Assembly (NCBI RefSeq): GCF_000002235.5 | Contig: NW_022145605.1 | Span: forward strand, 186,001-250,000 | DNA length: 64,000 bases | Direction: 5' to 3' | Source of the DNA: Strongylocentrotus purpuratus | Lineage: Eukaryota > Echinodermata > Echinoidea > Camarodonta > Strongylocentrotidae | Shown here: positions 11,790-26,200 of the stretch, piece after piece | Position numbering within the stretch: position 1 is the first letter of the stretch | Layout: every line of letters starts with the position of its first letter | Notes under the pieces: generated by a model | Seen by the model: the letters and a program-made list of their open reading frames with translations, nothing else | What the model was told of the DNA's origin: nothing | The model's database searches: none | Translations under genes and position numbers: made by a program

Positions 11790-13701
11790 TAGGTGGTCTG
11801 TCGATGACAGATCACCTATTGATTTCGTTAGAATTTTCTTTCTTTATTCTTTATTCTTTATTCTTTATTTTTATTTCTTCCGTACACTTTTTTTGTGTAT
11901 ACGTTTACTCGAAATCGACTTGGTCAATTTCCTTCAAATTTCTGATAGTCATTAGGCCCTATAATATCAAGTTCCCGAAACCTTTTTCAAGTTCATGGGG
12001 TCATCGTGACGTCATCCAGGCGCCATTTTGTAAAAATCAAGTCATTATCATATCTCGATAACGAGTCTTCAAAAATAAACCATATTTGGTATACATCAAC
12101 TTCAGGTCAAAGTTCAACTAAAAATGTCAACAAAATTTGCGCGCGCACCTCGACGCGCACGTACGCGCGCATTAAAATTTTAAAATGCTCAAATTCGTTC
12201 CAAATTTTTTTTGCACACGTTTCAGGCCATTGTAAGCATTTTCAAGATTTTGCGCGAGAGCACTTTTTTGCGCGCGTTTCCGCGCGTAAGTGCGCGTACT
12301 GACATTTTACAACATGGAAACGCCAAATTTTCTCTATCATATCAACCACATTTTTCCAAGCATTTTGATACCTTGTTCACCTTTTTCTGACCAGTGATAA
12401 CGCAATGAGCGTCCGTCAAAGTTTACAGCACACGCGGATCTGCATTATCCCTATCCACATTACATGTGCAAAAACAAGCCTATACAAAATTCATTTTAAC
12501 TCTTCAGAATGGATAGATACCCCCAATTTTTTTCATATTTAGATAGATCATGAGTCGGAGATATGATTTCATGTCTCATTTGACCCTCAATTAACTCATG
12601 ACGTCATCATAATGGCCTCCGAACTTAAAATTTCAATTTGCATATTATGACGTTAGCAGATTTTTGGAAAATTGATTGTATCTCTGTAAATATTGATCAA
12701 TTTTCTTTCAAATTTTGATATGTTTTAGCTGAGAATATTTTCTACGAATGTATTTCACACGATATTTCATTTGAACAATGGCATCATGGCGTATTTTTGC
12801 GATTAAAGGAGGCATGTCAATTTTTCACATTTTGCGTGTATTCTCTATGGGACATGACTTTTTCTCAAAACTGGTTTCTACATTCTTGTCTTTCGCGAGC
12901 AATATCTCCGTCGTTTTATCTTCGTTTACGCTGAGCTTTGAGTATGTTGTAGCTGAGTCAATATGCTATCGTAAGTGTGCCCTTTAATTTTCGATCAGAT
13001 GCCGGGATCATGCTCATATTTCACTTACAAAGTGGGATTTGATAATTTCATTTTCCGTTTACGTGTAATCTCTATGGGAAATATTTTGGTACATCGGTAT
13101 AACGCACTTGACTTCCGACCTCGAGGTCCCTGGTTCGAGTCCGGGCGTCTCCAACAATTTTTTTCTTCACTTTTTTTTTCTTTTTGACCTTTCACTGTAC
13201 CTTTTCCTTTGCTTATTAAAACACGTAGAATCACAAATAATGTTATAAACAACCATGTTTACTTTATTATTCCCCTATTATCACTTGATCCATTACTTTT
13301 TGAGTGTAGTCCCTATGGGAGATGACTTTTTCTCAAATCTGGATTCTACATTCCTGTCTTTTGCGAGCAATATCGCCGTTATTTCCGTTTGGTTTTTGTT
13401 GATTTTGGAGTATGTTGTAGCTGAGACTATATGCTATCTAAATGTTCCCTCATTTTTTTCAATCAGATGTCATCATGGTCTGTTGATGATCATCATCAAC
13501 ATCATCATGATCATCATCATCATCATCAACATCGTCATCACCATTACTATCAAGATCATCATCATCATGATCATCATGATGATCATCATTGTTTACATGT
13601 CTATATAACTTCTCCCTTTCTCAATATAGTAAGTATTATAATCTATCATAAGACTTGAAGACAGACCACCTTAATCGTCCTCGTGACGATTTAAATTCTA
13701 G
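11790..13701 (+). mobile_element. Helitron/Helentron-like element H2 (complete)
   Basis: Same parts as H1: TAGGTGGTCTGTC start, hairpin, CTAG end at 13698-13701, tRNA-like block at 13077-13152 and an (ATC)n tract near 13480-13590. Length 1,912 bp. Everything after its 5' microsatellite is repeated almost unchanged in H3. Confidence 0.75.
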
Positions 13702-15537
13702 TTTATTTTTATTTCTTCCGTACACTTTTTTTGTGTATACGTTTACTCGAAATCGACTTGGTCAAATTCCTTCAAATTTCTGATAGTCATTAGGCCCTAT
13801 AATATCAAGTTCCCGAAACCTTTTTCAAGTTCATGGGGTCATCGTGACGTCATCCAGGCGCCATTTTGTAAAAATCAAGTCATTATCATATCTCGATAAC
13901 GAGTCTTCAAAAATAAACCATATTTGGTATACATCAACTTCAGGTCAAAGTTCAACTAAAAATGTCAACAAAATTTGCGCGCGCACCTCGACGCGCACGT
14001 ACGCGCGCATTAAAATTTTAAAATGCTCAAATTCGTTCCAAATTTTTTTTGCACACGTTTCAGGCAATTGTAAGCATTTTCAAGATTTTGCGCGAGAGCA
14101 CTTTTTTGCGCGCGTTTCCGCGCGTAAGTGCGCGTACTGACATTTTACAACATGGAAACGCCAAATTTTCTCTATCATATCAACCACATTTTTCCAAGCA
14201 TTTTGATACCTTGTTCACCTTTTTCTGACCAGTGATAACGCAATGAGCGTCCGTCAAAGTTTACAGCACACGCGGATCTGCATTATCCCTATCCACATTA
14301 CATGTGCAAAAACAAGCCTATACAAAATTCATTTTAACTCTTCAGAATGGATAGATACCCCCAATTTTTTTCATATTTAGATAGATCATGAGTCGGAGAT
14401 ATGATTTCATGTCTCATTTGACCCTCAATTAACTCATGACGTCATCATAATGGCCTCCGAACTTAAAATTTCAATTTGCATATTATGACGTTAGCAGATT
14501 TTTGGAAAATTGATTGTATCTCTGTAAATGTTGATCAATTTTCTTTCAAATTTTGATATGTTTTAGCTGAGAATATTTTCTACGAATGTATTTCACACGA
14601 TATTTCATTTGAACAATGGCATCATGGCGTATTTTTGCGATTAAAGGAGGCATGTCAATTTTTCACATTTTGCGTGTATTCTCTATGGGACATGACTTTT
14701 TCTCAAAACTGGTTTCTACATTCTTGTCTTTCGCGAGCAATATCTCCGTCGTTTTATCTTCGTTTACGCTGAGCTTTGAGTATGTTGTAGCTGAGTCAAT
14801 ATGCTATCGTAAGTGTGCCCTTTAATTTTCGATCAGATGCCGGGATCATGCTCATATTTCACTTACAAAGTGGGATTTGATAATTCCATTTTCCGTTTAC
14901 GTGTAATCTCTATGGGAAATATTTTGGTACATCGGTAACGCACTTGACTTCCGACCTCGAAGTCCCTGGTTCGAGTCCGGGCGTCTCCAACAATTTTTTT
15001 CTTCACTTTTTTTTTCTTTTTGACCTTTCACTGTACCTTTTCCTTTGCTTATTAAAACACGTAGAATCACAAATAATGTTATAAACAACCATGTTTACTT
15101 TATTATTCCCCTATTATCACTTGATCCATTACTTTTTGAGTGTAGTCCCTATGGGAGATGACTTTTTCTCAAATCTGGATTCTACATTCCTGTCTTTTGC
15201 GAGCAATATCGCCGTTATTTCCGTTTGGTTTTTGTTGATTTTGGAGTATGTTGTAGCTGAGACTATATGCTATCTAAATGTTCCCTCATTTTTTTCAATC
15301 AGATGTCATCATGGTCTGTTGATGATCATCATCAACATCATCATGATGATCATCATCATCATCAACATCGTCATCACCATTACTATCAGGATCATCATCA
15401 TCATGATCATCATGATGATCATCATTGTTTACATGTCTATATAACTTCTCCCTTTCTCAATATAGTAAGTATTATAATCTATCATAAGACTTGAAGACAG
15501 ACCACCTTAATCGTCCTCGTGACGATTTAAATTCTAG
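13702..15537 (+). mobile_element. Helitron/Helentron-like element H3, lacking its 5' end (tandem duplicate of H2)
   Basis: Begins inside the TTTATT tract directly after the CTAG of H2 and then matches H2 base for base over long stretches at an offset of 1,836-1,838 bp. It ends with the same hairpin and CTAG (15534-15537). The missing 5' hairpin and near-identity point to unequal exchange between the microsatellites rather than a separate insertion. Confidence 0.75.
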
Positions 15538-15538
15538 T

Positions 15539-15592
15539 TAGGTGGTCTGTCGTTCGACAGATCACCTATTGTTTTCGTCAGAATTTTCTTTC

Positions 15593-15635
<43 letters not shown>

Positions 15636-16991
15636 TATTTTTATTTCTTCCCGTTTTTTGTTTATCGGTTAACTCAAGATCGGTTGTGTTAATTTCTTTC
15701 AATTTCGACACAGTCATAGGTCATTGTCATGAGACGTGACAGTAACCTTTTCAAGGTCATCAGGTCATCGTGACGTCATCCAGGCGCCATTTTGTGAAAT
15801 CACGTTATCCATCATATCTTCATGATGCATTAGCAAAGGTCATTCATATTCATATCACATATACTTCAGGTCAAGGATCAACAAGTCATGTCATCAAAGG
15901 TCACATAAAGATCATGACGCGCACGTACGCGCGCGTCAAAATTTTAAAATGCTCAAAATCACTTAACTATTAAAGGAGAGTACGAATCAGGTCATTTTAA
16001 GCATTTCAAAAATTTCCGTCCGTAAGTGTCCCCGCGCGCGGTGTGCGCGCTCACAGCGCGCGGAAAAGGTCAAATTCAAAATGTTTACATGATTTGGATT
16101 CCTCTTAACGTAATTGACAATTTACATTAATTTCAGTCACTCTTCATATTTCATAAGGCCGTGAGCGTGCGTCAAAGTTCAAAATCCGCGCGTACTGCTA
16201 TGGGCAATATAGTGCAAATTTGATCAAAAACATGGCATTTTAAAAATCGAAATAGCTCTTCAGATAGTCCATTGACTCCCAATTTTTATATCATGGTTGG
16301 AGAAAGCATGAGTTGGAGATATGATTTCATACCACCCTGACTCGTACAAAGTGAAATAAAGTCATCATATTGGCATCTAAACTCAAACAAATGTATTTTG
16401 TTGATGACGTCATTTTTGTCGTTGTTTAATTGAGATTATCTCACTTATCGGTGATCGATTTTCTCCCAGATTTTGATATGTTGTAGCTGAGATAATTCTC
16501 TATCAGAAATATGTCATTTATTTTTCATTTATCTGACGTCATCATAGTAAAATATTCGATTAAAGGCGACAATGCATAATTTGTCATATTTGCGTGTTAT
16601 GTCTATGGGAGGTCACTTTTTTCAAAACTGCATCTGCATGACAACTGTGTTTTGACCAGTATCTCGGTTATTATTCAACAGTTTTCTCCCAAATTTTAGT
16701 ATGTTGTAGCTGAGACTATTTGCTATCTAAATATTTCCTCATTTTTTCAATCAGATGTCAGGATCATGTTCATACTCATCATCGTCATCATCATCATCAA
16801 TATCATCATTATCATCATCATCATCAATGTCACCATCATCATCATGGTCTGAAGATGATGATCATCAACATCACCATGATCATGATCATTATCATCATCA
16901 TCATCATCATGGTCTGAAGATGATGATCATCAACATCACCATGATCATGAACATTATCATCATCATTAACATTATCGTTTTTATTTATTAT
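15539..16991 (+). mobile_element. Helitron/Helentron-like element H4, 3' end missing
   Basis: Starts TAGGTGGTCTGTC directly after the H3 terminus, then has an (ATT)n tract at about 15600-15635, CG-alternating blocks and a long (ATC)n tract at about 16780-16970. It has no tRNA-like block and no hairpin/CTAG end before H5 begins. Confidence 0.65.
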
Positions 16992-17056
16992 TAGGTGGTC
17001 TGTCGTTTTCGACAGATCACCTATTGTTTTCGTCAGAATTTTCTTTCTTTATTTAT

Positions 17057-18512
17057 TAGGTGGTCTGTTGTCAACAGACCACCTATTGTTTTCGTCAGAA
17101 TTTTCTTTCTTTATTTATTTATTTATTTATTTAATATTCTTTATTTTTATTTCTTCCCGTTTTTTGTTTATCGATTAACTCAAGATTGGTTGTGTTAATT
17201 TCTTTCAATTTTGACACAGTCATAGGTCATTGTCATGATACGTGACAGGAACATTTTCAAGGTCATCAGGTCATCGTGACGTCATCCAGGCGCCATTTTG
17301 TGAAATCACGTTATCCATCATATCTTCGTGATGCATAAGCAAAGGTCATTCATATTCATATCACATATATTTCAGGTCAAGGGTCAACAGGTCATGTCAT
17401 CAAAGGTCACATAAAGGTCACGACGCGCACGTACGCGTGCGTCAAAATTTACAAATGCTCAAAATCACTTAACTATTAAAGGAGAGTACGAATCAGGTCA
17501 TTTTAAGCATTTCAAAATTTTCCGTCCGTAAGTGTCCCCGCGCGCGTTGCGCGCGCTCATAGCGCGCGGAAAAGGTCAAATTCAAAATTTTTACATGATT
17601 TAGATTCCTCTTACCGTAAATGACAATTTACATTTTTTTTCAGTCACCCTTGACCTTTCATAAGGCCGTGAGCGCGCGTCAAAGTTCAAAATCCGCGCGT
17701 GCTGCTATGGGCAATATAATGCAAATTTGATCAAAAACATGCCATTTTAAAAATCATAATAGCTCTTCAGATAGTCCATTGACCCCAACTTTTATATCAT
17801 GGTTAGAAAAAGCATGAGTTGGAGATATGATTCCATGTCTCATTTGACCCTCAATTGACTCATGACGTCATCATAATGGCCTCCGAACTCAAAATTTCAA
17901 TTTGCATATTATGACGTCATCATATTTTTGGAAAATTGATTGTATCTTTGTAAATATTGATTAATTTTCTTCCAAATTTTGATATGTTCTACCTGAGAAT
18001 ATTGTCTACAAATGCAGTCAACACGATATTTCATTTTGACAAGGGCATCATGGCGTATTTTCGCGATTAAAGGAGGCATGTCAATTTTTCACATTTTGCG
18101 TGTATTCTCTATGGGACATGACTTTTTCTCAAAACTGGATTCTACATTCTCGTCTGTCGCGAGCAATATCTCTGTCGTTTTATCTTTGTTTACGCTGAGC
18201 TTTGAGTATGTTGTAGCTGAGACAATAAGCTATCACTAGTGTGCCATTTATTTCTCGATTAGATGACGGGATCATGCTCATATTTCACTTGCAAAGTGGG
18301 ATTTGAGAATTTCATTTTCCGTTTACGTGTATTCTCTATGGGAAATGTTTTGGTATATCGGTAACGCGCTTGACTTTCGACCTCGAGGTCCCTGGTTCGA
18401 GTCCGGGCGTCTCCAACAATTTTTTTGTTTTGTTTTTTGTTTTGACTTTTCAATGATCATAAAATTGAAAACAGACCACCTAATTCGTCACCATGACGAA
18501 TTCAATTTCTAG
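17057..18512 (+). mobile_element. Helitron/Helentron-like element H6, nested in H5
   Basis: Complete: TAGGTGGTCTGTT start with its own hairpin, CG-alternating blocks, tRNA-like block at 18341-18414, then ACAGACCACCTA, hairpin AATTCGTC/GACGAATT and CTAG at 18509-18512. It lacks the (ATC)n half present in H1-H3. Confidence 0.72.
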
Positions 18513-19825
18513 TTTATTATTATTATTATTTATTTTTATTTCTTCCCGTTTTTTGTTTATCGGTTAACTCAAGATCGGTTGTTTTAATTTCTTTCAATTT
18601 TGACACAGTCATAGGTCATTGTCATGAGACGTGACAGGAACATTTTCAAGGTCATCAGGTTATCGTGACGTCATCCAGGCGCCATTTTGTGAAATCACGT
18701 TATCCATCATATCTTCGTGATGCATAAGCAAAGGTCATTCATATTCATATCACATATACTTCAGGTCAAGGGTCAACAGGTCATGTCATCAAAGGTCACA
18801 TAAAGGTCACGACGCGCGCGTACGCGTGCGTCAAAATATTAAAATGCTCAAAATCACTTAACTATCAAAGGAGAGTACGAATCAGGTCATTTTAAGCATT
18901 TCAACATTTTCCGTCCGTAAGTGTCCCCGCGCGCGTTGCGCGCGCTCACAACGCGCGGAAAAGGTCAAATTCATTTGTTTTACATGATTTATATTCCTCT
19001 TACCGTAAATGACAATTTACATTAATTTCAGTCACTCTTGACCTTTCATAAGGCCGTGAGCGCGCGTCAAAGTTCAAAATCCGCGCGTGCTGCTATGGGC
19101 ACTATAATGCAAATTTGATCAAAAACATCCCATTTTAAAAATCAAAATAGCTCTTCAGATAGTCAATTGACCCCAACTTTTATATCATGGTTGGAAAAAA
19201 CATGAGTTGGAGATATGATTTCATGTGTCATTTGACCCTCAATTAACTCATGACGCCATCATAATGGCCTCCGAACTCAAAATTTCAATTTGCATATTAT
19301 GACGTCAACATATTTTTATAAAATTGATTGTATCTCTGTAAATATTAATTCATTTTCTTTCAAATTTTGATATGTTCTACCTGAGAATATTGTCTACAAA
19401 TGCAGTCTCCACGATATTTCATTTTGACAAGGGCATCATGGCGTATTTTTTGCGATTAAAGCAGGCATGTCAATTTTTCACATTTTGCGTGTATTCTCTA
19501 TGAGACATGACTTTTTCTCAAAACTGGATTCTACATTCTCGTCTTTCGCGAGCAATATCTCCATCGTTTTATCTTTGTTTATGCTGAGCTTTGAGTATGA
19601 TGTAGCTGAGAGAATGAGCTATCACGAGTGTGCCCTTTATTTTTCGATCAGATGCCGGGATCATGCTCATATTTCACTTATAAAGTGGGATTTGTGAATT
19701 CTATTTTCCGTTTACGTGTAATCTCTATGGGAAATGTTTTGGCATATCGGTAACGCACTTGACTTCCGACCTCGAGGTCCCTGGTTCGAGTCCGGGAGTC
19801 TCCAACAATTTTTTTCTTTTCTTTT

Positions 19826-21283
19826 TAGGTGGTCTGTTGAAAACAGATCACCTATTGTTTTCGTCAGAATTTTCTTTCTTTATTATTATTATTATTCTTT
19901 ATTTTTATTTATTGTTCCCACTTTTTTGTGAACAGGATAACTCAAGATCGGTTTAATCAATTTCGTTCAATTTTGGCACAGTCATAGGTCATTGTCATGA
20001 GACATCAGTGTAACATTTTCAAGGTCATCAAGTCTTCATGACGTCATCCAGGCGCCATTTTGTGTTTTTTTTGGTACTTTTTATTCATGATCATATCTTT
20101 ATAACGAAAAGGCATTTCTCATTCATATTTATCATGATTAAGGTCAATATCCGTCCGGTCAATTTAAAGTCAGAAAACGCACGCGCATGCGTACGTCCGC
20201 GCGTCAGCGCGCGCGCAAAAAATAAAAATGCTCAAAATCGTCCCAAATTCATTTTGCATACGTTTCAGGCCATTCTAAGCATTTTTCAAAAAAACGCGCG
20301 CACGCACATGCGCGCGCGTTTTCGCGCGTACTGGTATTTTTCAACATAGAATCGCCAAATTTTCTCTGTCATCGTATTTGGCACATTTTTCCAAGCATTT
20401 TGATACCTTTTTCACCTTTTTCTGCCCATTAATAACGGAATGAGCGTCCGTTTAAGATAATTTCCGTGCGTGCGAGCTCTTGTAATACATAGCATACATG
20501 GGCAAAAACATGCCTATACAAAATCCATTGTAGCGCTTAAGGATGCAAGGTGATCCCAATTTTGTTTTCATATTTTGATAGAGTATGAATTGGAGATATG
20601 ATTTCATGTCTCATTTGACCCTCAATTAACTCATGACGTCATCATAATGGCCTCCGAACTCAAAATTTTAATTTTCATATTTTGACGTCAGCATATTTTG
20701 GAAAATTGATTGTATCTCTGTAAATGTTGACCGATTTTCTTCCAAATTTTGATATGTTCTAGCTGAGACAATTTTCTACAAATGCAGTTGCCACGATTTT
20801 TCATTTTGACAAATGGATCATGGCGTAATTTGCGATTAAAGGGGGCATGTCAATTTTTAACATTTTGCGTGTATTCTCTACGGGACATGATTTTTTCTCA
20901 AAACTGGATTCTACATTCCCGTCTTTCGCGAGCAATATCTCCGTCGTTTTATCTTTGTTCATGCTGAGCTTTGATTATGTTGTAGCTGAGACAATAAGCT
21001 ATCATAAGTGTGCCCTTTATTTTTCGATCAGATGCCGGGATCATACTCATATTTCACTTGCAAAGTGGGATTTGAGTATTTCATTTTCCGTTTACGTGTA
21101 ATCTCTATGGGAAATGTTTTGGTATATCGGTAACGCACTTGACTTCCGACCTCGAGGTCCCTGGTTCGAGTCCGGGCGTCTCCAACAATTTTTTTTCTTC
21201 ATTTTTTTTTCTTTTTTGACTTTTCAATGATCAAATTGAAAACAGACCACCTAATTCGTCCCCATGACGAATTAAATTTCTAG
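19826..21283 (+). mobile_element. Helitron/Helentron-like element H7, nested in H5
   Basis: Complete at 1,458 bp: TAGGTGGTCTGTT start, (ATT)n tract, CG-alternating blocks near 20180-20330, tRNA-like block at 21110-21183, hairpin and CTAG at 21280-21283. It is inserted in a T-run of H5. Confidence 0.72.
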
Positions 21284-21368
21284 TTTTTTTTCTTTTTTGA
21301 CTTTTCAATGATCATAAAATTGAAAACAGACCACCTAATTCGTCCCCATGACGAATTAAATTTCTAGT

Positions 21369-23266
21369 TAGGTGGTCTGTCAACGACAGATCACCTATTG
21401 TTTTCGTCAGAATTTTCTTTCTTTATTATTATTATTATTATTATTATTTATTTTTATTTATTTTCACACTTTTTTGTTAACAGGATAACTCAAGATCAGT
21501 TTAGTCAATTTCGTTCAATTTTGGCACAGTCATAGGTCATTGTCATGAGACGTTAGAGTAACATTTTCAAGGTCATCAAGTTTTCATGACGTCATCCAGG
21601 CGCCATTTTGTGTTTTTTTTGGTACTTTTTACTCATGATCATATCTTCATAACGGAAAGGCATTTCTCATTCATATTTATCACGATTAAGGTCAATATCC
21701 GTCCGGTCAATTTCAGGTCAGAAAACGCGCGCGCATGCGTACGTCCGCGCGTCACCGCGCGCGCAAAAAATAAAAATGCTCCAAATCGTCTCAAATTAAT
21801 TTTGCATACGTTTCAGGCCATTTCAAGCATTTTGAAAAAAACGCGCACACGCGGATGGGCGCGCGTTTTCGCGCGTACTGATATTTTGCAACATAGAATC
21901 GCTGAATTTTTTCTGTCATCATGTTTGACACATTTTTCCAAGCATTTTGATACCTTGTTCACCTTTTTCTGACCAGTAATAACGGAATGAGCGTCCGTTT
22001 AAGATAATGTCCGTGCGTGCGAGCTCTCGTAATACATAGCATACATGGGCAAAAACATGCCTATACAAAATCCATTGTAGCGCTTTAGGATTCAAGTTGA
22101 ACCCAATTTTTTTTCCATATTTTGATAGAGTATGAATTGGAAATATGATTTCATGTCTCATTTGACCCTCAATTAACTCATGACGTCATCATAATGGCCT
22201 CCCAACTCAAAATTTCAATTTGCATCTTATGACGTCAGCAGATTTCTGGAAAATAGACTGTATCTCTGTCAATATTGATCAATTTTCTTTCAAATTTTGA
22301 TATGATCTAGCTGAGACAATTCTCTACAAATGCAGTCAACACGATATTTCATTTTGACAAAGGCATCATGGCGTATTTTTGCGATTAAAGGAGGCATGTC
22401 AATTTTTCACATTTTGCGTGTATTCTCTATGGGACATGACTTTTTCTCAAAACTGGATTCTACATCCTGTCTTTTGCGAGCAATATCTCCGTCGTTTTAG
22501 CTTTGTTTACGCTGAACTTTGAGTATGTTGTAGCTGAGACAATAAGCTATCACAAGTGTGCCCTTTATTTTTCGATCAGATGCCGGGATCATGCTCATAT
22601 TTCAATTACAAAGTGGGATTTGTGCATTCCATTTTCCGTTTACGTGTAATCTCTATGGAAAATGTTTTGGTATATCGGTAACGCACTTGACTTCCGACCT
22701 CGAGGTCCCTGGTTCGAGTCCGGGCGTCTCCAACAATTTTTTTTCTTCACTTTTTTTTCTTTTTGACCATTCACTCTACCATCTCCTTTGAATATTAAAA
22801 CACGTACAATCGCAAATAATGTAATAAACAACCATATTTACTTTATTATTACCCTATTATCACTAGATCCATTACTTTTTGCGTGTAATCCTTATGGGAG
22901 ATGACTTTTTCTCAAATCTTGATTCTACATTCTTGTCTTTTGCGAGCAATATCGCCGTTATTTCGGCTTGATTTTTGATGATTTTTGAGTATGTTGTAGC
23001 TGAGACTATATACTATCTAAATGTTCTCTCATTTTTTTCAGTCTGATGTCATCGTGGTCTGTTAATGATAATCATCAACATCATCATCATCATCATCATC
23101 ATCATCGTCATCCCCATTACTATCAAGATCATCATCATCATCATGATCATCATTGTTTACATGTCTATATAACTTCTCCCTTTCTCAATATAGTAAATAT
23201 TATAATACATCATAAGACTTGAAGACAGACCACCTAATTCGTCCCCATGACGAATTAAATTTCTAG
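21369..23266 (+). mobile_element. Helitron/Helentron-like element H8 (complete)
   Basis: Starts TAGGTGGTCTGTC next to the H5 terminus and ends with GACAGACCACCTA (an exact inverted copy of the start), hairpin AATTCGTC/GACGAATT and CTAG at 23263-23266. It contains the tRNA-like block (22658-22731) and the (ATC)n half. Length 1,898 bp. Confidence 0.75.
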
Positions 23267-26200
23267 TTATTCTTTATTTTTATTTATTGTTCCCACTTTT
23301 TTGTGAACAGGATAACTCAAGATCGGTTTAATCAATTTCGTTCAATTTTGGCACAGTCATAGGTCATTGTCATGAGACATCAGTGTAACATTTTCAAGGT
23401 CATCAAGTCTTGATGACGTCATCCAGGCGCCATTTTGTGTTTTTTTTGGTACTTTTTACTCATGATCATATCTTCATAACGAAAAGGCATTTCTCATTCA
23501 TATTTATCATGATTAAGGTCAATATCCGTCCGGTCAATTTCAAGTCAGAAAACGCACGCGCATGCGTACGTCCGCGCGTTAGCGCGCGCGCAAAAAATAA
23601 AAATGCTCAAAATCGTCCCAAATTCATTTTGCACACGTTTTAGGCCATTCTAAGCATTTTGCAAAAAAAACGCGCGCACACACATGCGCGCGCGTTTTCG
23701 CGCGTACTGGTATTTTTCAACATAGAATCGCCAAATTTTCTCTGTCATCGTATTTGGCACATTTTCCCAAGCATTTTGATACCTTTTTCACCTTTTTCTG
23801 CCCATTAATAACGGAATGAGCGTCCGTTTAAGATAATTTCCGTGCGTGCGAGCTCTTGTAATACATAGCATACATGGGCAAAAACATGCCTATACAAAAT
23901 ACATTGTAGCGCTTAAGGATGCAAGGTGATCCCAATTTTGTTTTCATATTTTGATAGAGTATGAATTGGAGATATGATTTCATGTCTCATTTGACCCTCA
24001 ATTAACTCATGACGTCATCATAATGGCCTCCGAACTCAAAATTTCAATTTGCATATTTTGACGTCAGCATATTTTTGGAAAATTGATTGTATCTCTGTAA
24101 ATGTTGACCGATTTTCTTCCAAATTTTGATATGTTCTAGCTGAGACAATTTTCTACAAATGCAGTTGCCACAATTTTTCATTTTGACAAATGGATCATTG
24201 CGTAATTTGCGATTAAAGGGGGCATGTCAATTTTTAACATTTTGCGTGTATTCTCTATGGGACATGATTTTTTCTCAAAACTGGATTCTACATTCCCGTC
24301 TTTCGCGAGCAATATCTCCGTTGTTTTAGTTTCGTTTTCGCTGAGCTTTGAGTATGATGTAGCTGAGACAATGAGCTATCACAAATGTTTACTTTATTTT
24401 TTTATCAGATGCCGGGATCATGCTCATATTTCACTTGCAAAGTTGGATTTGCGAATTCCATTTTCCGTTTACGTGTAATCGCTATTGGAAATGTTTTGGT
24501 ATATCGGTAACGCACTTGACTTCCGACCTTGAGACCCCTGGTTCGAGTCCGGGCGTCTTTACCAATATTTTTCTTCACTTTTTTTTCATTTTGACCTTTC
24601 ACTGTGCAATCTCCTTTGAATTTTAAAACACGTAGTGTCGTATATTATATGTCCATAAATACGAAAGTAATACTGCTAGAAGTATACGCCATTATGCTCG
24701 TTGCTAAGCTTACTTTATTCTGCCGGAGAGGGCAGTATTTCACTGTTTCGTACAGACAAGTTTCTGATGGATATACATAGCAAATATCACATTACTACAC
24801 CTCTCCCTTCTTTGGGATAGAGTTTCCTATACTGTTGGAGAAGGTGCATTAAGCCTGTTGAATACATACAGTATCGGCACATAATAGTATGTAACTGAAT
24901 CGGTTTGGATATTAAAATCAAATCTAACAACCAAAATATATATGAGTGATTTGGCTATTTTCTTCTGAGAGTTGTTAGCACTTGTATTTGTGTAGAATCC
25001 TATACGAGGTTAGTTATATTTCAGATCAACTGAATGCAAACACAACAATAAAAGGACTGCTGTCTTAAACCTGACATTACAAAATCCTTGTCGAAATCAT
25101 GAACTGCAAAATACTAGACAAAGTCAAATAGAACTTTCATAACACTAACAACCTTGAAAACACCTTATTGAGGTCTGCTAAACACCAAACTGAAACATTA
25201 GAGTATTGTGCAACATTTGGCACTTCAACATCATTTGCAACAAAGTTGTGCATATATGTGTACTTGCACAGCATGACAATAAAATAGATGTTATTAACCA
25301 AAATAAATCATTTCTGTTCTTGTACTTTTTCTTTTGGGAACTAATGATGCAAAGAACAGTCCAAGTTAAAAATACATTGTACCACACAAATATACAACAA
25401 TAATGCTTCTGAACGAAATTACTAATAAACACATCATGTTTTTACTTTCAGTGTACAGTAATTTCACATACATACATGTACGTACATTTATATCATTTTT
25501 TGTTTGTTTGTTTACAATATCTGTTTTGTTCGTGAAATATTAATCCTCTTTCCATCCTTCCTCTCTCCCTTTTCAATGAACAATAATGACAAACATATCA
25601 AAATAATCATCATCATTCGAACAGTATCTGTATATAAAAAAATAGACTGTTGCATTATTGAACTAACAACTGAAAATTGCTTGAAAAAAGGATTTAGGAA
25701 AAAAACATTCCGTATCAATCAGTGTGATGGAGTGGAACTGGTACATGGTAGATGCGAAGCAGTATGAAAAGATTACCGGTAAAGACAAACATCAGAATGA
25801 CAAAATGCATAAACAACTATTGGGGGGGGGGGGGTCAAACTAGCTACTGAGATGAAGGCATTTCATCCAAAACATGCATGTAACCAAAACACTATGGGTA
25901 CTGACAAAAGGGAGGAACCGAAATATAGTTCTATGGCCATCGACATATAGTCTGTCAAATATCGAGGCCGTCGCCGGGTACGAGAAGGGCGACTGGTGGG
26001 GGCAGGATGTCGGGAGTGAATGTTAGGGGCAGGGGGAACATCATAGTGATGTCCTGGAATGAGAATCCCATCCTCGTCGCCAAATGTCGTATCTTATATG
26101 TCCATAAATACGAAAGTAATACTGCTAGAAGTATACTCCATTATGCTCGTTGCTAAGCTTACTTTATTCTGCCGGAGAGGGCAGTATTTCACTGTTTTGT

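Larger units (their letters stand above)
16992..21367 (+). mobile_element. Helitron/Helentron-like element H5, split by two nested relatives
   Basis: Three pieces rebuild one element: 16992-17056, 18513-19825 and 21284-21367. Their sum is 1,462 bp, almost the same as the two inserts H6 (1,456 bp) and H7 (1,458 bp). The first break is in the TTTATT tract and the second in the T-run after the tRNA-like block. This explains two hairpin-CTAG ends only 84 bp apart at 21283 and 21367. The tRNA-like block of H5 is at 19730-19803. Confidence 0.7.

Noticed and set aside
11542-16994. His-rich frames such as HHHDHHHHH in several copies
   Set aside because: They read through the (ATC)n microsatellites; length and frame follow the repeat.
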